Below are positions 22,250 through 33,407 of a stretch of 49,615 bases of DNA, piece after piece. The DNA comes from Spirogloea muscicola. Lineage: Eukaryota; Streptophyta; Zygnematophyceae; Spirogloeales; Spirogloeaceae. The translations under genes were made by a program, and so were the position numbers. How positions within the stretch are numbered: the stretch's first letter is position 1; every line of letters starts with the position of its first letter. Where the stretch lies: contig WELB01000039.1 in NCBI GenBank assembly GCA_009602725.1, forward strand, positions 49,857 to 99,471. Direction: 5' to 3'. The notes under the pieces are model-generated. The model had not been told where the DNA came from, searched no databases, and saw nothing but the letters and a program-made list of their open reading frames with translations.

Positions 22250-23672
22250 ACCATAGCGGCTAGGGCTGCTGGCCTCGGCGCCTCCTTGTGGCCTGGCCGC
22301 TGGTCGCTTGCACGATTCTGCCGTCGCGGCTTGAGCGGCCGTCGCTGTCAAAGCAGATCCTCGTTCTCCTCCGCTCTGGCCACCACATGGGTCACCATTG
22401 CGGCACCGTCCTCATCATCTGTCACTGCCGCCGCTTGTGCCGTCGCCGTCGTTGCAGGTGGTGGAGGTGTCGACATCCAAGACTGGGAAGCACGGCCACG
22501 CCAAGTGCCACTTCATCGCGATCGACATCTTCACGCAAAAGAAGCTGGAGGACATTGTGCCCTCCTCCCACAACTGCGACGTAAGCGCTCGTGCCGTTGA
22601 TAGGCCCCCCGCCGCGAGCTCCGGCCTGCTTGCAACAGCGGCAGGCCGTCTGTGGCAGCTCTTGGCTGGCAGGTGGCTGCTCCCTGGCACTTGCACAAAT
22701 TGGTTGCGGCCGGCCAGCTTGCTCTCAGGAGCCTCGCGATGTTAACAGCCGCCAGCGACCGGCAGTGTTGAGGCCGCCCTTCACAGCAGCAGCTCATTGA
22801 CCCTCGCCTCGCTGGGCGCCGCCGCCTTTCTCGCAGGTGCCGGAGGTCGTGCGTACTGACTACCAGCTGATTGACATCTCCGAGGACGGCTTTGTAATGC
22901 GCCGCTGCCTTTGCCCTCCTAGCGTCCTCGCATCGGAAGCTGCTGCATGATCACGGCTCTGTTATGGAAGTTGTCCTCCTTCTTGGAGTGTGCGCTCCTC
23001 TTACCCGATTTGGCATTTGCGTGATGGTTCTCAACTGCGCATGCCACGCTCATGGCACACATCTGGGCTGGTTCCTAGATGTCATACCTGCCTAACAGCA
23101 ATTGTCGTCTGCCGAGGGCTGCAGGTGTCGCTCCTGACTGAAGGTGGCGACACCAAGGACGACCTGCGCCTGCCCACTGACGATGCGCTGCTGCAGCAGG
23201 TTCTGTTGCTTACTCCCGCCTTGTCGTCCTCTCACCTCAGCAACTTGTACAAGGATCTGAGGACATATTCCAGTCAAATAGTCTTGAATTTGGTCCAGTA
23301 GCAGCCTTTGGTCTTTAGAAGAGGGAAAGTACGTGGCACTTGCTGCCGATTCTTGATGCATGACACACATGAGCTGTGTAGCATCACATTGATGTCCAGC
23401 TTGCCACTGAATTGTATTCCGTAATTTTGTCCGGAAGGAGGGCTGAGCTGCCTGATTATCACAGCAGGCAAGCGCGATGCAGCACAGCAACGGTTGGGGT
23501 CCTACAACTTCGTCCAAGTGCAGCTACTGCAGAATATGCTGGCTGACGACTTTGTCGTGCACCGCAGATAAAGGATTCATTTGCGGAGGGCAAGGACGTC
23601 GTCTTGACAGTCATGGGTGCGATGGGCGAGGAGCAGATCTGCGCGCTCAAGGACATTGGCCGCAAGGAGTAA
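21913..23672 (+). CDS. eIF5A: Eukaryotic translation factor eIF5A, complete
   Basis: Hypusine-containing factor that helps ribosomes through elongation stalls and termination in the cytosol. Exons: 21913-22035, 22458-22580, 22837-22893, 23125-23199, 23568-23672; 160 residues, the usual family length, with every exon a whole number of codons. The start [19 protein letters not shown], the loop [12 protein letters not shown] (the lysine modified to hypusine is Lys52), [20 protein letters not shown] and [14 protein letters not shown] are all textbook. The first intron begins GCGAGC, so it is a GC-AG intron; using it is the only way to join RPTK to VVEVSTSK. The leader is a GCC repeat, and a LINE 3' end lies just upstream. 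The gene is convergent with TIG. Confidence 0.98.
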
Positions 23673-24631
23673 ACAGGTCTTCACTGTGGTTGGGGAGGCG
23701 TGTTGGGCCACCATTGCCAGACCAGTTAGGCCCCAAGGCGCAGCATGATGAGGGTTGTGGGGCGGGGCGGCAAGAGATGCGCTCATTGGCGGCATTGCCC
23801 AGCGGCTGTCCCTAGATGTCCTGTGTCGGTGGACCTCGTTTAGAAAGTGGGGGCGCTTGGCAGAGAGGGCCAGGTGGACTGGACTAGCCCGCAACTTGAG
23901 TGTTGTACCCTCGCCTGCTGCAACTGACGCTCCTTCTGGCAGACGATGCAGACGAGGGCATTGACTGTGTCATCCAATAGATTGTGTAGGTGTTCCGATG
24001 CTGCTGCTATTGCAGGGCATGTTCGGGCTGCCACTGTCCGACCTGCCACTCAGCCGGCAGTGCTGTGACGCAGCAAAGCCCCTAAGCACTCAGAGGCTGC
24101 GCCTAAACCCACATGCTAGGACAGCAAGGCCAGCGCACGCGTTCATCTGATGACCTCGTGCAAGATTATTCATACCTTCTATGGGCTCTTTTTGTCACGC
24201 ACGAGGCTGAAGAGGTGTGCACGCTCAACTTTTGTTGCCATAAAGGCAACCAGCTACCTGACAATCGTAAATTGCATGCGTCCTTACTTGCAGAGTGTAC
24301 CTCACCCACTGATTCATTCAGCCCGTCGGTGTTGGCAAGAAAGTAAGAACAGACACAGGGAGTGATTGCTACCAAGCCTTAAATCTTAAACAGAATTATC
24401 CACAATTGCCTGGAGCTGGACCTCTCATTGCAAACAAACGGTCCTGGGCTAAAAAGTGCTCGAACACTTGGATTGACTGCCGTGTACAAGGTGCACTAAT
24501 CTGCTCAACACCCTCAATTGGAGGCGAGTATGCAAGAGCGCAACTGGACTTTGAAGACCACAAGTCTAACACCTCTACATAGATAGATGTCAGAGGTACA
24601 GACTAATGAATGGGCAGGAGAGTCACGTCAA
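23673..24631. other. Convergent intergenic region between eIF5A and TIG
   Basis: About 960 bp holding the 3' UTRs of two genes transcribed toward each other. No family-like protein, RNA gene or repeat was recognised. Confidence 0.55.
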
Positions 24632-27600
24632 CTAAGCATAAGTAATTGTGGCATGCTCCAAGAGCCAATCGAGAACCTTAGCTCCCTCGAGCATCTCAGT
24701 GGCCTGCGCAAGCACAACAGGTGCAGTCGTCAGTGTTTCTGTCATCCCAGTACGCTGAACTGACGTTCACGAACACAAAGCAGGAGATCAGCTTAAAGAC
24801 TTTGTGCGCTCAGGCGACTCATGTAGCAGTAGCTTGACGCAAGCGCCTCTGCTGTTTCCTGCACGAACAGTAAACAGAAGTTGACAATGAGATACCTGTT
24901 CTCGCAACCGGCCCTCATCATATTCTTGATTATACCGCTTAAACTCCTCTGTTGCATTCTCAATCTCGGCTTTCAGCTCCTCTTCTGCAAACTGTCACCA
25001 GAAACAGCAAGCCATGCCAAGCATCAACACAACGTAGCAAAGCTAATGGAGAGATCTCTGCGCAGCAGAACCTACGATGCAGAGATTTTGCCGCAGCATA
25101 TAAGTCAATACGGGCAGGTTGCTCCACATTTGTGGATGTGATTGACATTTGCGCGTGCATGAGATTGTCAGTGCAAAGTGGACACATGGATCAATGAGCA
25201 GCCAAATCGCTGGCCTGCTAATGTGCTATGGAGAGTGACCCAAGCACTAGAGTACTAATCTCAATCCAACATGTCCCTCCTAGACATTGTGCACCATCTT
25301 AAATCTCATTAATAGCAATTGCAAGACCAAGAGAGTGCCAGGAAAGCGTACACTCAATGTCTCAAGCTTGTAGATCTCTGCCACAGCAAGCGTCTGCTTC
25401 ACAACATTAGTAATCATGTCTTTCTGTGCACGGAGGTAGTTGGTGACCATCTCTTGGCTTGATAGCGATGTCACCTGCTCCTTGGTCATCCTACCGCTTG
25501 CCTGCCAACAGGGTTGTTGTCATGCCATCGTCAGGCCCTTGAAGCAACATCTGACAAAGGCTGTGGTTGACATACGAATATCTGTTTCCACCCTCTTATA
25601 AGGTGGAACTAAAAGGGCTATGCTGCAGACTTTCGTATATTCTGCAGCTATGAGGGCAGCCCTCATCTACGGACCAAGCACAGCAGAATGACAGCAGGGA
25701 GTTGTCTCGACCAACCTGCAACTCGATGAGCTTAGCAGCATACAGCTGCCGGCCCTGCTCTTCTAGCAACGAGTTTGGGACGTCGATAACGGTAACCTGA
25801 CCACCACAACAAACAACCCAAAAGGCTTGGGTTTCTGTCAGAAAAGCTCTGAGACCAGGTGAGGTAGTCAGGCAACTGCAGGCTAAGAGGCAAGCAAGTG
25901 GTGTCAAGTAGCTGATTGATCCAGGTGCCGAAGCAGAGGACATGTCTAAAATCCAAGCATGAGCAGACTGACTTTTGCCAGCTCGCTCATCAGCGCTTCT
26001 TGCGTTGCAGCGCGCTTAGCCCTCTCTCCTTCATTGCAGTGTTTCAGAAACAGCACCTCCCTGACCTACAGCAACATGCATCCATGATCCACAGCAGCAC
26101 TGTCATCAGGCAACTTCCAGGTGCATAATATAGCAAGGGTGTAACGAGCATGACGAGTGTACACGCCATTATTGAGGCCCAACTAAATATATTTTGGTAG
26201 CAGATGTCCGAGCTGCAGTCCTGCGAGCTTACATTCCTTCCGCCCTCCATGTCAGTGGCTAGGCCACGACATCCTACAAGGAGTCATGGCTCGCAAGCAG
26301 CAGACTGTCATTTGTCAGCACATGCCGAGTTGTTATTTGAGGGTAGCTGCTACACACCTGATCAAGTGTGGTGGCCCCTTCCACCAGCTTTGGAGCCAAT
26401 TCATCATTCAGCTCCGGTAGGATCCTTAAAAATAACTCCTTACAATGTGCCTGTCCGTTTTCAGCTATAACCAGTCAAAGTCCCCACCCTGCGGATGCTT
26501 AATAACACATAAAGCTTGACATGTGCTGCATGTAGCGAAAAATCTGGTACGAAAGGGACGAGCCCAAACCCAGGCACAAGGCTGCTCTTTGTGATGTCAA
26601 CGAGATGAGGGACAACCAGGCACGACCTCTGCTGACAATTGATCGAGCTAACGGCCTAGTGGAGAAGAGTAGGTGACCAAGACGGGCACCCATCTTGAAG
26701 CTGATCAACAGTAGACCTGCTAAGTGAGGGAATTTTGGATTCGTACAGTAAAACGCGCTGGCACACCTCGAAGAGCTTCCTGCTGCCATGTGCCTGGAAA
26801 GCTCAGGTCGAAGGTCCGGCTTTCACCCCTTTCCAGGCCAAGGAGGGCCTCCACAAACCCGGGCAAGAGGAACCTCAGGTCCTCCGTGTCAAGCTGAAAG
26901 CCTACAATCAGGGCCAACATAGGCTTCAGCTGCTGCAGATTATGCAGCATGCAGGCACACTTACAGAATTGCAGTACTGCTAGTATCTCTTGAGCTGATG
27001 GCATTGATGCGAAAGCTGGGTGCTGTAGATCAGCGGGTGATCAGGTACCCAAGCAACCTGCTTGACATCTACTTGAAGCCAGCGGCACATGTAGGACTAG
27101 CAGATCTGAAGTGCTCACCTTTCTGCTCGGCAGAGAGGATCTTCTCGCCAGCAGTCCCGTCGTCATTGATCCGCGTGGCAGAGATGTCGATGATAGCAAC
27201 GTTGCCCATCTGATCCAGCTCTTGGTCACACGCAGTCAGCAAAAGCTCATAACCTGAGCTTCGGCAGCAGACATAGTCAGCTGCTTGATCCTCCACGCTG
27301 ATGGCGCACCTGGAGGCCCGTAGTTGTGGAAACAGCCAAGGACCCCAGGTCCTTCACTCGTGACCGCAGCTCATCATCCACAGCTGCTTCCACTGGTACC
27401 TCCTGGTACGGTACTTGGACTGTGAGGTTTGCATACGCCTTTTCACTAACCCACTTCACTTCAGGAGCTATATCCACTGCCACAGCGAAGCTGCGGCACG
27501 AGCAACCACCTTGATGAGACGGTCATCCAGTGTGCAGCATTGAGGACCATCAAGGAGCAGAGGAGAATCCATGGCGGAATGCCTGCTTGCAAGTACCTGA

Positions 27601-29177
27601 GAGGCTCTGATGGGGAGAACGCCGCGCACAGATCGTCCCACTTGCTCACGATGTGCTCAGACTCCTTCAAGGCCCGGCCAGCCACCTGCACAGCCGGTGC
27701 ATCGTCAGTGCTACGTGAACAAACATAACAGCAAAGCGACGACATTCGGGTCACATGCTGCTCGTAACATTCTTGGCGAGTCTTCCAGGTCACATCAGCA
27801 ATCCTCCGGTTCTTGAAGCCTTTTTGTTATGAAGAGGCCTCAAGATGGTGGCGAAAATAGTTGCAGCTGAGCTGTCCGGCTTGGTAGTGCATAGACTGCA
27901 GGAGTTTGTGATGCTAGAGGGATTCACCGATGACATGGCTTCAGGCAAGCTGGCCTTGAGGACGGCCTCCACCGTTGCCGAGTTGAGCGACGTCTGTCCG
28001 TAGTAATTGGTCAGGACCTGCTCAGGTATCCTCTTCCCGGGCCTGAACCCGGGAATCTGCACGAGGAAAGGCAGGCAATGGAGCCCTACACGAATGAAAA
28101 CGATAACAGTATATGCCTGAAGCTGTCCAGCACACAGGTGCTTAGGTGCCAAACACGGCTGGACAGGAGCCTGGAATAATTAAAGTAGGGACCCAGGGCA
28201 GCAAGCATCGTACTGATGGGCTGGCCCAGCTTGACCCCGTCGAGGTGATGACATTCTCAAGCGCAATTCCAGATACTTGTTAAATCCTTGCATGTCTGCC
28301 ACCCACACTGCTTCACACTTGCTGCCAGGAGTGCCTAAGCTGCACGACACTGCTCGAACCTTTTGCCAGTCATGTTGTGATACCATACCTTTGCTTGTTT
28401 GCTAAACTCCTTGAGGATGCCGTCATACATTTCGCGGCAGATCTTGGACGGAACGGTCACATCAAGACGTATCTGCGGGCACAGCGACACTGCTTGCGAA
28501 ATTCAGCGGTTGCTGCAGGACCTTCCTTTGGCCACCTGTTACACGTAGTGTTGACAACCAGCCTCTATTTAGTGAACAAACCCAAGTGCCCAACTGTTTC
28601 TAAGTTGGGCGACAAGTAATGGTTGCTGTCCCGAGACAGCATTGAGCGTCAGCAAAGGCAGCTCATTCTCAGTATCTGGTTGCTGTAAACAGCATGGCCG
28701 GAACTCACTCTCGAATTCGGCTGCGCCGTCTCCACGACGTCCAGTTCCATCGTGCCCACTGGCGAATCTGTCGCCGCTGCACATGTCGGCGATCTGGTGG
28801 AAGCGACCGCAGCAGAGGGCTCAGCATAAGTTTGGCCAAATGGGATCAAGGCACGAGCGCTATGACTGCATGCTGCACGCAGGAGGCAACGCTGGATTCC
28901 TGTCACGCCAGGCCTGTACGATAGAAGCGGCGTCTCCTCACAGCATTGGGACTCTGCGGGGCAGCGGCGCGGCGGCGAGGCGGGGCTGGCCGAGGCCGTC
29001 GGTGCGGTTCGCAGCCCATCGGAGCCGGCGGTGGGCGGCGGGGCAGCGGCGAGCCGCCGTCGCTGGAGAGGCCAAGCCGAGCTTCCGTCGCGGCAGCTTC
29101 CCAATGGCCGCGTCGCCAGCTGCGGCCACAGTCGTGGCGGCCGCCGCGGCCGCCGTTGCCGCCGCCGTCGCCGCCAT
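24632..29177 (-). CDS. TIG: Trigger factor-like chaperone TIG, plastid, complete
   Basis: Plastid homologue of the bacterial ribosome-bound folding chaperone. Fourteen exons: 29177-28942; 28793-28709; 28472-28389; 28056-27928; 27685-27597; 27490-27310; 27218-27119; 26901-26747; 26450-26358; 26065-25973; 25796-25716; 25501-25352; 24991-24896; 24703-24632. Phases agree throughout and give 547 residues, the size I expect for plant TIG. Order: an Ala-rich transit peptide of roughly 70-80 residues ([16 protein letters not shown]); the N-terminal ribosome-binding domain with the signature IPGFRPGKRIPEQVL; a PPIase-like domain (DISATRINDDGTAGE, LLPGFVEALLGLERGE); and the C-terminal helical domain (NSLLEEQGRQLYAAKLIELQ, MLEGAKVLDWLLEHA). 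The stop is at 24634-24632. The start is backed by the transit peptide and the lack of upstream coding signal. A LINE tail begins about 70 bp upstream. Confidence 0.95.
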
Positions 29178-29249
29178 GGCCGCCAGCTAAGGGGTTCCGA
29201 AGTCTTAAACCCCCTGACCAGGGAGGCCTACAGTAGGGCCTCTTGGCTA

Positions 29250-30123
29250 GTAAAAGGGTGCCACCTCGGACGACCAAGAAGAAGAAGAAAGAGCTCGCCC
29301 ATTGAGGATAGGGGCTGGAACAGCCAGCCCAAAAAAGAATGGACAAAGTACGAGAAGGGAGCCAGGGGAAGCGCTAAGAAAAACAAGCACAAGAAAAAAC
29401 AAAGCAGCTACTAATGACTCAGTAATTCCTGCTGAGCAGCCGCAGATCAGAGATGCTAGGGTCCTGGAAGTGGGTCCCCTGGACAGAGCCAGAGGCAGCA
29501 GCCAGAGGAAGCCAGAGGAAGCGCTAAGAAACCAAAGCACACAAAGAAAGAAAGCAGCTACAAATTACTCAGTAACCCCTGCTAAGCAGCCGCAAATCAG
29601 AGAGGCTAGGGTCCTGGAAGTGGGCTCTTCCGGCACGAAGGTGCAGCGCACGGGCCATGGACCTCTGCAGCGAGACGGCCAAGCGCATGCGATATACTTG
29701 CGCCAGCAACCCGGCTGCAGGAAAGTCTACCGGCTCACCATGGAAGCGACGGGCGATTGCGTGGCGGGCGAGCTGGTTAAGTAGCTCAAGCCACCGAGCG
29801 CCCAGTGCCCCATGGATGTCAATTGCCAACGGGAAGAACTCGTCTTCCGGCGGATGGTCGGCGTACTTGATCTCTTTTGCCCGAGCGGCGCAGGCGACCG
29901 CATACCCAGCCTTGGTGGCAGACTGGGCTGGGTGGGAGCGGTCGAATGCGTCGGTAGTCACCACGTCCAGAAGCAGACGTGGCCCGCCGGCCTGTGGGGT
30001 GGCCACCAAGACCACGCTACTCCTAGTGGGTAAGTCAGGTATATTAGCCACGCGCATGATTGAGAGCCCCTTACGGACTTCCCCTTCTAAGCGGAACCCT
30101 TGCAACACGAGTCTATCCGTCAT
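29250..30123 (-). mobile_element. 5'-truncated LINE, best-preserved C-terminal copy
   Basis: The minus strand 30123-29569 carries an open frame of 184 codons ending SLSDLRLLSRGY. Within it are VVLVATPQAGGPRLLLDVVT, then DRSHPAQSATKAGYA, then DIHGALGARWLELLNQLARH and VYRMRLAVSLQRSMARALHL. This is the segment after the reverse transcriptase domain in algal and plant LINE polyproteins. The first codon of the open frame is a truncation point, not a real start. Downstream, two tail units of about 145 bp repeat in tandem (29370-29480 and 29515-29625), each containing the SDLRLL signature. The tail ends about 70 bp from the TIG start codon. Confidence 0.85.
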
Positions 30124-31439
30124 GGAAAGGCAGTGGTATACATTGGGTTTAGACCATACTTTTGATCAAGAAGTGGCTTGCGGATGAGCCACTTTTGCAA
30201 GTTGATTAACAGGCAGTAGCAATGCTGAAAATGATGCCAAGGCCTCAGTTTCACAAATCTCGCAGTGCAAGCATGGACATGGACATGCTGGCCACGACTC
30301 AAGTTCTGTGACGCTTCGCTCCAGAATTAGATCTGCATTAGTGGATTCACACAAAGAGGAGGCAATACCCCCTGCTTCCAAACATTCTGCCTCCACGTTG
30401 TTGATTCAGGCGGAGCTGATACCTAGGCAAAGATTTAATGCTGGCGAACTGGCAGGACGTACTTGCAGTTGCATACGGTCAAGTCAAAAACATCATCAGG
30501 ATGTGTCAGCAGGGTGTCTGCTTTGGTAGTCTTGGAGCCATTAATCATCTTCTCACGCGGACACGTGCTCGGCCGCTATTGTGACACTGCAGGAGCAAAT
30601 CACTGACCCAAGGCACTAGATCTGTTGCTGCGGTGGCGCCCTTCGATAGCTTTCAGGTAACACTTTTCAACATGCGTCACATGTGGCAATGCGAGCTATG
30701 TTGACGGATTGACAGAGCGTTTTGTGCTGGCTGTGATGTGTCCTGCAAAAGGGTAGCCTTCACTGCGCCAGTACTATCATAATGCCGACCTGGATCAGCT
30801 TTACGTATCAACTTTGAGGGATGCCTAGGTCCGAAGCGAACATTGAAGTGAGCAGCAAATAGGGAGCGAGGGTGGGGGCGAGGGTGGGGTGAGACAAGAC
30901 TTAATCGAAAGCTCGGCAGCCTCAAGATAGCAGCCCAATCACAGATAGTCTGGCAGAGCCCAACGCAATCCCTTGGTTGTAGTACACATCTTTGCACTTT
31001 GCTGAGTGGTGCGCGCTTTCGTTTAAGGCAAGCCCCTAAGCTTCTCCAGTCTTTCTTGGTCGGCCACTTCTAAAGCCCGGTACCCATGGCAGCAGCTGAC
31101 TGCGAAGCCACGGGCCAAGAGCGTGGTGGCGTCTTTGTCTGTGAGGGTTGACGATTAAGCCGGTCGGCAGGAGTGCTCCAACGTCGACCCTGTGGCCCGG
31201 CCGCGCTAGGGCGAGGCGAAGCTAACGGGCGGCTGCGAACGCTTTCCCTGTCGTTGCCGGCGGCTCTGGGCGGTGGCGCATCCCGGCGGCAGCCAGTGGC
31301 GCGGCACCTTCGGATCCGCCCGCCGTTCAACTGACCGGCACGACGATATGCCGGAAAGCGCAGGGAGCTGTCGTTGCGCTTTGCGCTCCCTCCTCCCATT
31401 CGGGAAAACAGCAGAAAAGGGTCCCTCCTGATGAGAAGG
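30124..31439. other. Unassigned DNA between LINE fragments
   Basis: Short frames only, none recognisable. GC-richer at 31080-31380, where a minus-strand frame rich in Arg/Pro/Ala is present without family resemblance. It could be decayed upstream parts of the LINE copies or unrelated intergenic DNA. Confidence 0.4.
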
Positions 31440-31970
31440 AAGCAGCGCTCCAATGCAATGGGTGTGAGAGGCCAGCCCAAAGGAGAATGTGGCTCTCCCA
31501 AAGGAGGTAAAGACTGTGAACAGCCAGCACGAAAGGTATTGACAAGGACAGCCCAAAGGGTTGTACAAGGTCTAAGAGATGGGAGGCACCGAACACCGGC
31601 GGTGGCGGCTGCAGCTGCGGCTGCTCAACAGGGATATCGAGCACCCAGTGGCCACTCGAGTCGCTGTGTGCTCATGCTTTTTGCGCCTCTCGGCCCTTTC
31701 AGACCTTAAGCACCATGATAGTACTCTCCATGACTTTTGCAGATGGACGCTCAATCACCTCTAGGCAGCAAGTGCAGATCGGAATGACTTGGGGGCGGAG
31801 AAGCGTCGACCTGTCGGACCCGAAGACAGCAGCCAAGGCGCGGCAGAGAGGGAGAAAAAGTGAGCTCTCCCAAAGGGGGGCGGGGGCTGTGAAAAGCCAG
31901 CCCAAAAAGAATTTGGATGAAGGTGTATGTCCGAAGGGGTCGAAAAGGAAACACAATGATTATTTCATGT
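31440..31970 (-). mobile_element. LINE 3' fragment(s)
   Basis: Tail motifs on the plus strand include gaggccagcccaaaggagaa at 31468, gaacagccagcacgaaagg at 31517 and aaagccagcccaaaaagaat at 31893. A worn C-terminal signature, SHSDLHLLPRGD, is encoded on the minus strand near 31750-31790. Probably two overlapping truncated insertions. Confidence 0.65.
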
Positions 31971-31974
31971 AGGA

Positions 31975-32745
31975 TAATGACTTAGTAAACTTAACTCAGC
32001 AGCCGCAAGTCAGAAAGACTAGCCACCGGAAAGAGAGTGGCTCTTCCAAACGAAGAAAGTGCTCGCCCATCGAGGATAGGGGCTGGAAAAACCAGCCCAA
32101 AAAGAATGAACAAAGTACGAGAAGGGGGCCAGGGGAAGCGCTAATAAAACCAAGCACAAAAAGAAACAAAGCAGCTACGAATTACTCAGTAACCGCTGCT
32201 AAGCAGCCGCAGATCAGAGATGCTAGTCTTCTGGAAGTGGGTCCCCTGGCCAGAGCCAGAGGCAGCAGCGAGGGCTCTGCCGGCACGACATCGACCTCTG
32301 CAGCGAGACGGCCAAGGCGCATTCGGTACACCTGCGCCAGCGACCCGGCTGCAGGAAAGTCCACCAGCTCCCCATGGAAGCGACGGGCGATGGAATGGCG
32401 GGCGAGCTGGTTGAACAGCCGAGCGCCCACCGAGCGCCCAGCGCCCCATGGGTGTCAATTGCCAACGGAAGAACTTGTCTTCCCGCGGATGATCGACGTG
32501 CTTGAGCTCTTTAGCCCGAGCGGCGCAGGCGACCGCATACCCAGCCTTGGTGGCACATTGGGCTGGGTGTGAGCGGTCGTATGCGTCGGTGGTCACCACG
32601 TCCAGGAAAAGCGGGCAAGGGCCGTGAACAGCCAGCCTGAGAAGATTGACAAGGTCCGAAGGTCCCGGAAAGCAGTCCCCTGACGAGCTGTTGGAAGAAG
32701 ATATTTTCTCCCGAGAGGGGACGGAAGGGCGGTTGTGCAATTGGA
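31975..32745 (-). mobile_element. 5'-truncated LINE with C-terminal coding remnant
   Basis: The minus strand from about 32650 to 32186 matches the 29.5-kb copy: LFLDVVTTDAYDRSHPAQCA, then TKAGYAVACAARAKELKHVD, then the GRWALGGR region and SISDLRLLSSGY plus stop. The middle is frameshifted between GRWALG and the RCRG segment, so it is not translatable as one protein. Tail motifs occur at 32060-32130 and again near 32630-32660 in a second, older end. Confidence 0.8.
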
Positions 32746-33407
32746 GGCAAGCCCAGGAGTGGGGACGGGGTGCCGAAGCGGGCCACTACGCCGCGAGGGT
32801 TTGATTGCGTATCGCGACGACGTCTAGGTCCGTCCGTGGCGCCAGCAAGGGAGGCGGGGCACTGGCTGCCCGGCACGTGCGCCACCGCGGCGGATAAGGC
32901 ACCGGCCGCCCGGCCGTCCCACGTGCGCGCGGCGGGGGGCGGCCTCCGCGGGCGCGGCTGAGTCGCACGTGTGGAGTCACGTGGCAGGCGGCCAGAGGGC
33001 GGGCCGGCGTCCTCGTCGGGTCGGGCTGGCCGCCCAGCGCCTGGTGCCGCGGGGCCCCCCGTGTCGGGCACGCCGCCTCGACGAGGACCCCGCCGTCCTC
33101 GTCGTGCCCCGCGCCCTCGGGCCGCCAAGGTCGCAGCCCCTCCTCCTCCTCGGCTCACCAGGCCCGCAGAGGACGAGCCCCTCGGGCCCAAATCCGTGGC
33201 CGAATGCGTCCATCGCAGCCGGCTGCTCATAGCCCGTGACAGAGGGGCCCGTAAATCGGAGCCCCCTTTTTCCTATTTACCCCATTGGGGCAGCCACGTC
33301 CGGGTGGGGCGAACTCGCCCCCCGGCAGCCATCACCACTCCCCCCGCCGCCTCCGCCGCCGCCGCCGCCGTCGCCGCCGCCGCCGCCGCCACCNGCCGCC
33401 GTCCGCC
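32746..33407 (+). promoter_or_regulatory. GC-rich 5' region of the F-box gene, with single-N join at 33394
   Basis: Very GC-rich sequence ending in a GCC repeat (33345-33405) with one N at 33394, directly before the F-box ATG. It presumably holds the promoter and 5' UTR. No TATA box or other motif can be assigned. Long frames here are composition artefacts. Confidence 0.45.

Noticed and set aside
32511-33230. Minus-strand frame of 239 codons upstream of the F-box gene
   Set aside because: A mixture of LINE remnant and GC-rich promoter DNA; Arg/Pro/Gly composition without domains.
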